A stretch of 17,481 bases of DNA from Eimeria necatrix (Eukaryota; Apicomplexa; Conoidasida; Eucoccidiorida; Eimeriidae), in NCBI RefSeq assembly GCF_000499385.1, contig NW_013654622.1, positions 1 to 17,481 of the forward strand, written 5' to 3'. The position numbers were made by a program, and so were the translations under genes. Position 1 is the stretch's first letter. Every line of letters starts with the position of its first letter. Shown here piece by piece: positions 1 through 7,352 of the stretch. The notes under the pieces were generated by a model. That model had not been told where the DNA came from and made no database searches. It was given only the letters and a program-made list of their open reading frames with translations.

Positions 1-1430
1 CGGGGGGGCCCCCCCAGAGGGGCCCCCGGGGGCCCCCCCCCCCATAAAAGTCTGCATCATCTGAGACATCAATTCAGGGTTTGATCTCATCATCTCTTCA
101 GCTTGCTGCATCATAGCAGCTAGAGAGGCCCCCCCGGGCCCCGCGAGGGGGTTGGGGGGCCCCCCGGGGGCCCCCGTGCCCGCGGGGGCCCCCGCGGGGG
201 CCCCCCCTGCTGCAGCAGCAGCAGCAGCAGCAGCAGCAGCGCCGGGGGCCCCCGAGTCGCCCCCAGCTGTACCCTGCATTGCTGCTAGAAATGCTGCGGG
301 GCCCATGGGGGCCCCCGAGGGGGCCCCCCCCTCAGCAGCAGCAGCAGGGGCCCCCTGCTGCTGCCTCATTTGCTGCATAGCCTGGTGCATTTGCATTGTC
401 GCCTGCGGGCCACCCCCAAACCCTAAACCCTAAACCCTAAACCCTAAACCCTAGGCCCCGAAGGCAAACCCTAGCCGAAAACCCTAAACCCTAGTTTACC
501 TGCATCATCTGAGGGTTAAACATCGCGCGCATGCGCTCAGGGTTGTCCAAGATCCCCTGCATCATCGGCTGCGCGCAAAACCCCGCCAAACCCTAAACCC
601 TAAACCCTAAACCCTAAACCCTAATGCCTTTTGTTTTGGCTCAAAGCCCGGCCGCGTCGCATGCAGCCGCCTCAGCGCTAAACCCTCACACCCTCCCAAT
701 GTGTGCGTTGCCAGGGCCTGCGCTGCGGTCTGCGCGGCGCCTAGGGTTTAGGGTTTAGGGTTTAGGGTTTAGGGTTTAGGGTTTACGAGCATGGGGCGAA
801 GCGCAGGAACACTCTCAACTATGCTTCGAAACATTTGAGGGTTTTGCATCAGAGACTCCATTGCTTGTTGAAAAAAAGGACTTTGCATCATTTGCATCAT
901 TTCGGGGCCCCCCATTGGGAGGCCCATGGGGCCCCCCATGGGGGCCCCCATGGGGGCCCCCATGCCGCCCCCCAGGCCTGAACCGCAAACCCTAAACCCT
1001 AAACCCTAAACCCTAAACCCTAAGCCAGCGCCACTCAAACGCCGCCGACAGCCCCTCCCCACAAGCCCTCAGCCCTGAGCCTTAAACCCTGAACCCCAGC
1101 CCTGAACGCCAAACCCTAAACCCTAAACCCTAAACCCTAAACCCTAAACCCTAAACCCTAAACCCTAGCTCTGTACGAGCCTCTAATGAAGTACCTCCAG
1201 AAAGCATCGCCTGCATGAACGGGTCCATTCCTCCTACGCCAGGAGTGGCGCCTGCGCCGCAAACCCTAAACCCTCAACGCCAGCCCTAAACCCTAAACCC
1301 TAAACCCTAAACCCTCGAACAAAACCCTCACGCGCTGGACCCTAAACCCTAACCTGAACCGCAAGCACTCAATGCACGTCTAAAGCCGCACCCGGAGCGC
1401 CTGTGGAGGCAGGAGCCGTGGAAGCGGGAG

Positions 1431-1489
<59 letters not shown>

Positions 1490-2076
1490 GTATTCGCAGC
1501 TCCAGCAGCAACACTCTTAACCAAATGCATGATGTGTCCGTCCTTGAGGCCGTGGGAACTGATGGAGTCATCGTCCTTCAAGATTCTACCTGAACGCAAA
1601 CCCTAAACCCTAAACCCTAAACCCTAAACCCTAAACCCTAAACCCTAAACCCTCAGGCCTCGGAACGGCAGCCCCAGCCCCACTCAGTGCAGCAGATAAA
1701 GTGCCTTGGGTCGGCACAGGCAATGAGCTCTGCTGAAACCCGGGCCGTAAACCCTAAACCCTAAACCCTAAACCCTAAACCCTAAACCCTAGACCGCACC
1801 TTTGTAGATGAGTCTTTGCGCAGCAACTGGAATTTGTGTGTTCTCTTCGCACTTTTCCTTGAGTGTACGTACACTCCAATCCTCGTGGACGTCCAGGGAG
1901 AAGTGAGTGCCTCCAGACACTTTAAAAGAAATGCGAACGGTCTTTGCAGGTGCTGCTGCTGCTGCTGCTCCGTCTGCTGCTGCTGCTGCTGCTGCTCCTG
2001 CTGCAGCTCCTGCTGCTGCTGCAGGAGCAGCAAGGGACTCCTCCCCTTGCTGCTGCCCGTTCGAAGGGGTAGACAT
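1..2076 (-). CDS. DSK2: Ubiquilin/DSK2-like ubiquitin receptor, six visible exons, C-terminus beyond the left edge
   Basis: Ubiquilins carry ubiquitinated clients to the proteasome: the UBL docks on the proteasome, STI1 segments hold clients or chaperones, and a C-terminal UBA binds ubiquitin. Read on the minus strand, exons are 2076-1800, 1589-1392, 1251-1195, 977-787, 568-500 and 402-1. Every intron is GT..AG and phases (1,1,1,0,0) agree, giving 398 codons. The start is the first ATG in exon 1 (MSTPSNG); the only longer option is a TTG. Residues about 46-118 are a UBL; the first junction restores RLIYKGRILKDDDSI, typical of UBLs. A 19-Gln tract lies at about 127-145. Met/Gln-rich STI1-like helices follow: MDPFMQAML, SPFFQQAMESLMQNPQMFRS, then ILDNPERMRAMFNPQMMQ, and a second group near 345-385 (EEMMRSNPELMSQMMQ). 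Poly-Ala and Gly-Ala-Pro runs separate them. No UBA is seen; it should lie off the window. Family assignment is secure; exact splice sites are inferred from sequence. Confidence 0.9.
209..241. repeat. GCA/GCT tract encoding poly-Ala in exon 6
   Basis: About eleven consecutive Ala codons of the ubiquilin, flanked by Gly-Ala-Pro runs written GGGGCCCCC, a self-complementary sequence repeated many times between 1 and 345 and again near 905-965. Confidence 0.92.
403..499 (-). other. Intron 5 of the ubiquilin gene
   Basis: The donor GTAAAC follows CAGATGATGCAG, and the acceptor CCCGCAG precedes GCGACAATG. The intron is in phase 0 and only 97 bases long. Nearly half of it is telomere-type heptamer: about 418-453 and 480-495 on the plus strand in CCCTAAA orientation. 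Confidence 0.8.
418..495. repeat. Interstitial CCCTAAA heptamer arrays in intron 5
   Basis: About five uninterrupted CCCTAAA units at 418-453, a short spacer, then two more units. The unit equals the plant-type telomere repeat also used by Apicomplexa, but it sits between exons and not at a chromosome end. Confidence 0.95.
588..624. repeat. CCCTAAA heptamer array at the acceptor side of intron 4
   Basis: About five head-to-tail CCCTAAA units on the plus strand. They lie close to the acceptor of intron 4 and are inverted relative to the array at 742-785. Confidence 0.95.
742..785. repeat. TTTAGGG heptamer array abutting the intron 4 donor
   Basis: About six TTTAGGG units on the plus strand, opposite in orientation to the other arrays in the window. 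The last unit contributes the AAAC of the GTAAAC donor on the minus strand. Confidence 0.95.
978..1194 (-). other. Intron 3 of the ubiquilin gene
   Basis: The donor GTACTT follows TCTGGAG and the acceptor TTCAG precedes GCCTGGGG; joining them keeps the Gly-rich frame open. CCCTAAA arrays occupy about 987-1021 and 1111-1168, the latter roughly eight units long and the longest array inside one intron here. Sequence between the arrays is rich in degenerate CCCT-type units. Confidence 0.8.
987..1168. repeat. CCCTAAA heptamer arrays in intron 3
   Basis: Two arrays, about 987-1021 (five units) and 1111-1168 (eight units), with degenerate CCCT-containing sequence between, as if an originally longer array had decayed in the middle. 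Confidence 0.93.
1252..1391 (-). other. Intron 2 of the ubiquilin gene
   Basis: The donor GTGCGG follows CCGG, leaving one base of a Gly codon; the acceptor GCGCAG precedes GCGCCACT and completes it. The intron contains CCCTAAA runs at about 1259-1274, 1284-1316 and 1337-1352 (plus-strand orientation) with degenerate copies between. An alternative donor lies nearby at GAC|GTGCAT but leaves the wrong phase. Confidence 0.75.
1259..1352. repeat. Broken CCCTAAA heptamer runs in intron 2
   Basis: Three short runs (about two, four to five, and two units) are interrupted by variants such as CCCTCAACG and CCCTCACGC. Confidence 0.9.
1432..1488. repeat. CTG/CAG tract encoding poly-Gln in the ubiquilin
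   Basis: Nineteen trinucleotides, interrupted once by TTG (CAA on the sense strand). In the gene's frame they encode 19 consecutive Gln just after the UBL, a homopolymeric amino-acid repeat of the kind abundant in Eimeria proteins. The opposite strand has an open poly-Cys frame that is only a shadow. Confidence 0.95.
1590..1799 (-). other. Intron 1 of the ubiquilin gene, with telomere-type heptamers
   Basis: The donor follows AAAG (GTGCGG) and the acceptor is TTCAG before GTAGAATC. Splicing restores the Gly codon of the conserved YKGRIL stretch of the UBL, which is strong support. The intron holds two CCCTAAA arrays on the plus strand (TTTAGGG in the sense of the transcript), about 1598-1653 and 1747-1791, separated by about 90 bases of ordinary sequence. 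Confidence 0.85.
1598..1791. repeat. CCCTAAA heptamer arrays in intron 1
   Basis: Two clean arrays at about 1598-1653 (roughly eight units) and 1747-1791 (roughly six units) flank about 90 bases without the repeat. Confidence 0.93.
1949..2034. repeat. CTG/CAG-rich tract encoding poly-Ala before the UBL
   Basis: An imperfect trinucleotide tract is read in the GCA/GCT frame, giving an Ala-rich segment (residues about 16-44) between the N-terminal QQQGEE and the UBL of the ubiquilin. The repeat phase here (Ala) differs from that in exon 2 (Gln). Confidence 0.9.
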
Positions 2077-2081
2077 TTCGG

Positions 2082-2082
2082 A
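2082..2082 (-). other. Candidate 5'UTR splice acceptor upstream of the ubiquilin start
   Basis: On the minus strand a pyrimidine-rich stretch ending in CCTTCAG (AG at 2084-2083) lies six bases before the ATG at 2076. A strong donor, GTAAGTA, sits at 3217-3211 on the same strand. A 5'UTR intron using both would be about 1.1 kb and would absorb the repeat-rich region 2083-3217. This pairing is inference from consensus only. Confidence 0.3.
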
Positions 2083-2115
2083 CTGAAGGCACAAAAACCT
2101 CCAAAACGTAGACCT

Positions 2116-2149
2116 CAAACCCTAAACCCTAAACCCTAAACCCTAAACC
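2116..2149. repeat. CCCTAAA heptamer array upstream of the ubiquilin coding region
   Basis: Nearly five units in the same orientation as most of the intronic arrays. It lies just upstream of the coding start, within the possible 5'UTR intron. A decayed pair of inverted half-units follows near 2266-2286. Confidence 0.93.
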
Positions 2150-2441
2150 TCCAACCCCAGCAGCACTAAGCCGCGCCCGATGGTTTCTTCCTAACCAATC
2201 TACAGAGTCTTGCTGCAGCGTGAACAAGCACAGCTTTCACGAGAGGCCCCGAAACCCTCGAACGTAAACCCCAAATTAGGGTTTGGAAAGGGCTTTGTGC
2301 ACAAACGCCAGCAGCAGCAAACGGGCTTCACCCCGAAGCTCTGGACTGCCACCTTCTGCTGCTTCAGCGACAAAGACAGAAGCTAGAGGAAAGAGACAAA
2401 GAGAGTTTCGCGCACAGGAAAGGGCGGGACCCTGCTACCTG

Positions 2442-2443
<2 letters not shown>

Positions 2444-2488
<45 letters not shown>
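2444..2488. repeat. Pure CTG tract outside recognised coding sequence
   Basis: About fifteen uninterrupted CTG units, ending in GAG. No convincing coding frame is attached on either strand. Confidence 0.95.
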
Positions 2489-2617
2489 AGAGAATGCGAC
2501 GTACCAGCGACCAAAGGCTAAGACCGGTTGAATTAATAGTTAATGAATAACTTCAATTTCAAGAGAGGAAAAATTACGCATCCGCAGCGCTGCTTTTGCT
2601 GCTTCTCGGGCCGCCGG

Positions 2618-2621
<4 letters not shown>

Positions 2622-2655
<34 letters not shown>
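2622..2655. repeat. CAG tract outside recognised coding sequence
   Basis: About eleven CAG units on the plus strand, opposite in orientation to the CTG tract at 2444-2488. One plus-strand frame reads Leu-rich residues and then poly-Gln, but no ATG was found upstream. Confidence 0.95.
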
Positions 2656-2656
<1 letters not shown>

Positions 2657-3044
2657 GCAGCTGCAAGTGCTGCTCACGCTGCTACGGGCAGCCTCGCTCC
2701 CCAGATTCGATAACTAAGTTTTTCTTTGGATTAATTTCGCCGCATAAGATTTAGCTGGCAGCAAATCGAAGGGCTTTAGGCCTCAAAGTGTGCAGACCAG
2801 ATCTGCAGCAAAGAGGTGCGCTGTGTCTTCTGCTGCAGCAGCAGCAGCAAACCTCAGGCCAACTCTAGGCCCCTCTTAGCAGCAGCAGAGACTCTTCACT
2901 AGCCCAGCCGCAGCTCTGGGGGGCTTCGGCTGGCTGCAGCAGCAGCTCTGCTGCTGCAGCGCCGCAGGGGCCCCACACGGGCTAGGCCTGCAGGCTGGGG
3001 GCTGAGCTGCTGCTTCTCGTATTCAACACAAGACGGCGCCGCAG

Positions 3045-3145
3045 CTGCTGCTGCTGCCGCTGCTGCCGCTGCTGCTGCTGCTGCTGCGCCTTGGCGCCAG
3101 GGGGCCCACAGGCTCCCCCAGAGGCAGCGGCTGCTTGCTGCACTT

Positions 3146-3182
<37 letters not shown>
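3045..3182. repeat. Two CTG-rich tracts outside recognised coding sequence
   Basis: An imperfect CTG/CCG tract at about 3045-3090 and a pure one at about 3150-3182. On the minus strand they share a frame that gives Ser and then Gln/Arg runs (3188-2982), without an ATG. Confidence 0.9.
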
Positions 3183-3184
<2 letters not shown>

Positions 3185-3269
3185 CCAAAAGAGGCCCAGC
3201 GAGCCCCCCCTACTTACACAGCCGCCTTAGTGGGGGCGCTGAGTAGAGCTAGCTGTAGGGCTTGCATCG

Positions 3270-3313
3270 TTTTATTACCTTCAGGCCATCCGTGCGGCCA
3301 AAAGGTAATAAAA
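3270..3313. repeat. 12-bp perfect inverted repeat
   Basis: TTTTATTACCTT at 3270-3281 is perfectly complementary to AAGGTAATAAAA at 3302-3313; the 20-base spacer contains a further GGCC/GGCC pair. It lies exactly where the CAG/heptamer-rich region ends. A related sequence, TAATACCTTTTAG, recurs near 3604. Function unknown. Confidence 0.8.
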
Positions 3314-6300
3314 TATATTTGGATGAAAAAATATATTTAGAAATTCTGAAGGCCACGGGCCCCAAGAAGTGCAGAATAAACAAAGCTAGAAAGAACTGGC
3401 GCGAGCGAGGCTGGCTAAGACCACGGGGTGGGCACTGGAGGGGTGATTGGCACATAATGGGGGGTTTTGTGATGGCACAAATAAATAAAAAAACAAAAAA
3501 GGAAATCAAAAGAAAAGCTGCTTTGGAGGCTTCGCCGCTTCTCTGAGCATCCAGGGCCAGCTGTTGACTCTCTGAAAAGATAAAAGGTTCTAATGAAAAT
3601 TGATAATACCTTTTAGTTTCTTTTGGCTACCCAGAGTGGCCGGGCTGTTCGCTGTGGCGGCAATCTTGCCCTTGGAGAAATTCTACAGTTCAACATTTTC
3701 TGTTTTTTGAACTCAAGAGGCGCTGGCGACTTCTCAAATTTCTTCAAAATGCCGTTTTGCCAACACAGGACAAAACGAAAAGACCCTTTCTGAGCCGCTC
3801 TAGTGATGTATTGCTAGTTTCGTTTTTTCCTGCCCTGCCTAGAAGGCTGGGTCAGTGGGACTGCACCTCCTTATCAACTAAATGCAGATTCAAGGCTTCT
3901 CCTGCCAGAATATGTATATGTACATACATAGACTCAGATATTCTCGAGCCCCCCTGGGCCAAAGAATGTTGCTTTACTACTTGCCTACGCATGCAACAGA
4001 CCGCTGGAGCCAATGGTCACGTATAGTACTGTCTAGAGCTATTAACTGATGGGGAAACTAAAGCAGTTACGAGCTGGACATGAAACACCAGGCACCAGTG
4101 GTCACGGCACTGTAGACTGATTGGCCCGGAGAAGGAGATGTACACAAGAGCACACAGTTCGCAAGAAGACCGATAAACTTTGGATATCTGCCTGCAGACA
4201 CCGGGATAATTTTCCCAATGCTTAAGACCAAGATTGGGACACTGGTAAGGAGGCATGCACTGGGAAGCTTGACTGGCTTCGGGGGCAGGAGATGCTAACT
4301 TTCCCGAGAAGACAAGCTTGGTAAAGATAGGCAAGCTCACATCAACTTTAAGCTCCTCCATTTTTTTGTCAGCCTAGAGCAAGTTTTCTTCTCCTTTGTC
4401 CGCAGGCTTAGCCTAGTGTGTTCAGTTGGAAGCCCAGGGGCTGCAGTTAACTGTATCACAGCTGCAGTGTGCGGCACACACGTATCGAAGATGCCATATA
4501 GAGACGGGCTTGAATCCTCGTGCTTCTAAAGATCTACTTGAGCTTCTTTGACCTTATTGGACCCGTATGTAAACCCATGGAAGAGTGAGCTGAGGTCGCG
4601 CTCACTACACCTCGTGTCGCTCCGTAGTGGCAAGCCACGCAGGCAATTGCATCACCTTAAACATTCGCAGATCTTTCACTTGCTTTGAGGGCGTCTCCCC
4701 ACTTAGGGCTTTACGACTTTGGAAATGAGCAGGCCTAAGTCTACGTGAGCCGGTCTGAAGCGGCGTTGGAATGTCTTGCGAGTTACAGACGCCGGGCCAA
4801 CTTGGAGACGCCTGCGCTGTTTTATAGCATTTCTGCTGGGTGTAAGTTGCCCTGGGCTGCACATTAATGTCAGCATATATTTCAGCCCAAAATATACATA
4901 GGGAGAAGGCCCAGATTCAGTTGACATGGACGCCGCCCACCCAGCAGTAGAGCAGCGCCCTCTGGCAATGTGAACGCCTGAAATGCGCTGCAAAACAATT
5001 CTGCAGAGTTTTTCTCTGCTATCTAGTTCTCCCGAATTTTTGAATAGCTACGCTGTGCGTCACCTGTGTAATGTGGTGTGGAGTTGAAGACGACCTCGAA
5101 GCACGCTAAAACTCAATCGGATGGACTGTGGCAAATTTCCCGCAGCAGCCAAAGCCCGGCAGAGGTATACATCCATGTAGAGTTTCTGCAGAACACGGGG
5201 GCTAGTCTTTTGCTGGAGAGGAGCGTCAGACCAAATAAGTTGCCTCTACGCAGACTCTGGATTTTTGAGATCCGCTAGAAACAAGAGCATGCGGGTTACA
5301 CAGTAGCTTGAGTCAGTACCCGTTGACACTCTGTCAACACTGGAATAAGAAATCTAAAAAGTCTTGGAGAGAAGGCTTTACAACTCACGCTATTGAGGAG
5401 CTAAATTGCTAGCATTGGGGGCCTATAACTTGCTGGAGCCAGGTCCGGTGTACAGCGAGCCGCGGGCGGGAGTCAGTAGCTGGAGAATGACCCGACCCCA
5501 CCGTTCACTGCAAAGCCTTAGCTTGTCGCTAGCGGAACCTTCTATAGAGTCAAGTGAAAGTGTAAGCCAAAGTACGGACAGGTTCTGAGTTGACAGGTAG
5601 GCAGCGGTATTCTAGGAGGTGTTGCTCTGGGGAACAGGAGATGCATTTTGAGTGAATCTGGCTAATGGTTGGAGCTTTGCGAGATAACGGCGGTTTAAGC
5701 TCTTAGCAGATATTTGTTAGAGCACTTCAGTTACTTCCTTTACTGATTAGATAATTCTGTGGAGGAATCGGACCCGGCCAACTGCTGTAGTGCCTCAAGA
5801 CCAGTTCATTCTTTACGTGTATTCCTAGTAACGGCTGGCTGAAACTCTACAACGCCAAACATACGTAGTATTTGCATTTTTGAAGTCCAAATATTTAAGC
5901 TTAGAAGCACCGCGAGCTTAAAGGGACCGATGTGCGAGCGTGCTCGCCAAGCATTTTCTTACTCCTTGGCTCAAATGGAGCAAGAGAGTTCTCGCTAGCC
6001 CCAAACCCCTTGACTGCACAGTTTCCAGGCTGTTGCCGCCACCTCTGCCATTCGCCCCACCTTTTCGCTTGCTTGTGCAATGTGTGCGGCTTGCCCTTTA
6101 CTGCCCCTAATGGCTATTTTTGCCCTCCATCGTAGCTTGCACCACCACTATAGAGGCGTTGTTTCTTAGCGTTTGCCGTGTTCCTCTCTGACAGCTCTCC
6201 ACGAAGAGGCAATAAGAGGCTTAGTGCCTTAGATTTGCATGCTTCTGACCTCACGATCAACTTTGCAGTCCCATGATCAGCTGCTTTTTTAGGCATGCCG

Positions 6301-7352
6301 TCTACGCCGCTGCCCTTAGTTTATCTGGGAGAAGTTCTAGATAGTCCGTTTATTAAACACTTCTCAGCTTTCGGCATATCACTTAGCAAACGCCATCGAG
6401 GTTGGCACCAAGCGGTTCCAGCAAGCGGTTCCCCCGTTCAGCAGAGCTTCAAGAACTGAAGTTCTATTATGTGTGACGAGACAGTTTGCAAGCAAAGCCA
6501 CGAACAAAAAGCAAAAGCACCCAAAAAGCAACATTAAATGCATCAGTTTCAATGGCAAATATCCAATCATCAGTGGAAGACATCCGTAGCAAGACGCTAC
6601 ACGGGCGCTACAGCATGAGCCCTACGCGCAAGACACAGGGGTTGCTATAAATTTGCATATTCCTGTGAATGTCTTCAGGAAAATGACTAGAAGGATGATC
6701 TCATCATATAGGAGTTACGCAGAATATGAACGTGTGCAACACCCACAATGCGTTGTCCAACGGACACATGCTTCAAAGAGGCTCTGTTGTCCGTTTTTGC
6801 TCAAGCAGCATGCCTTTCTCGAAGAACGAGAACATTAAGTAGCAGAATAATGCATTGTGGGCCCTTGGATTTTGCCCAAACCTGCCAACAGTGTATTGGA
6901 CACCGCTCCGCGTTGAGACATGATCGAGCAAGGGCTGAACAAGCTGCCACAGGCCTGCTTAAATGCAGATTTGTCCCTTATTTTCTGCATTAAGTGTATT
7001 TCAAAGAAGGACTTTTTTGATACAGAAGCCGTCTATGCAACGATGTGTCTACGGAGTCCTTTTCTGTGAATCTGCAAACTGTTGTGTGGACGGTGTGCGC
7101 GGGGCGATTACAACTCCCCAGTGCTGAGCTCAGCAACGCAGAATCTCCTTACTAAGGTACTTAAATTGTGTACCCAATCATAACTGGGAGCTCTAGAAGG
7201 CTGCCGGCATGATTAGGCTGGGTTTCTTTCCACATTTGCTGTGAAGCGGGGTCGTGCTGCCATCGCCGGGACACGGGGTGCTCCTAGGTTCTGTCCTGTC
7301 ACAGCGCTCCAATGCTACACCGGTGAAGGAAATCCAGGAAAGTACTTTAAAG
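3314..7352. other. Long stretch without a convincing gene
   Basis: This is about 4 kb of mixed-composition, repeat-poor sequence. The longest frame from an ATG is 4361-4017 on the minus strand (114 codons), with no recognisable domain or low-complexity signature. Others are near chance length or begin only at TTG/GTG. One small perfect hairpin, GTTGACA-CTC-TGTCAAC, lies at 5322-5338. The promoter and 5'UTR of the gene at 7353 must lie at the right end, but I cannot define them. Confidence 0.5.

Larger units (their letters stand above)
569..786 (-). other. Intron 4 of the ubiquilin gene, with heptamer arrays in opposite orientations
   Basis: The donor is GTAAAC after CGCCCCATGCTC; the donor bases merge directly into a CCCTAAA array of the transcript. 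The acceptor is GCGCAG before CCGATGATG. On the plus strand the intron has CCCTAAA units at about 588-624 and TTTAGGG units at about 742-785, so the two ends are complementary and could pair in the pre-mRNA. The other introns carry one orientation only. Confidence 0.8.
2083..3250. other. Repeat-rich stretch without a supported gene
   Basis: It contains one heptamer array and at least five CAG/CTG tracts (about 2444-2488, 2622-2655, 2832-2850, 3045-3090, 3150-3182). Open frames through the tracts are short and lack an ATG: the minus-strand Ser/Gln-rich frame 3188-2982 opens at TTG, and the plus-strand frame 2283-2489 also opens at TTG. It could be UTR or intron sequence of the ubiquilin gene, or exons of a gene I cannot assemble. 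Confidence 0.6.

Noticed and set aside
152..433. Plus-strand Gly/Ala/Pro-rich frame of 93 codons
   Set aside because: It is the mirror of exon 6 of the ubiquilin; the GGGGCCCCC runs are self-complementary, so both strands stay open.
1403..1606. Plus-strand frames with long poly-Cys runs (also near 1816-2139 and 2283-2489)
   Set aside because: They are the antisense of CAG tracts; the minus strand carries the real ubiquilin exons at the first two sites, and the frames open only at odd starts or end in heptamer sequence.
418..2149. A chromosome end (telomere)
   Set aside because: Arrays are short, broken, in both orientations, and confined between exons of a gene; they are interstitial.
418..2149. 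CRISPR-like array of repeats with spacers
   Set aside because: The unit is a 7-base tandem repeat without regular spacers, in a eukaryotic gene.
4017..4361. Minus-strand frame of 114 codons with an ATG start
   Set aside because: No domain, no supporting context, and near the length expected by chance in 4 kb of such sequence.
5322..5338. Small hairpin GTTGACA-CTC-TGTCAAC
   Set aside because: A single 7-bp stem in 4 kb of non-coding sequence is within chance expectation.
6236..6242. TGCATGC motifs (6236, 15374, 16476) as apicomplexan promoter elements
   Set aside because: The motif is known from related parasites, but single palindromic heptamers are expected by chance in 17 kb and only the one near 16476 sits before a candidate start.
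7254..7352. N-terminal extension of paralogue A from GTG
   Set aside because: Eukaryotic initiation at ATG is expected, and paralogue B aligns from the ATG at 7353, with no counterpart to the extension.
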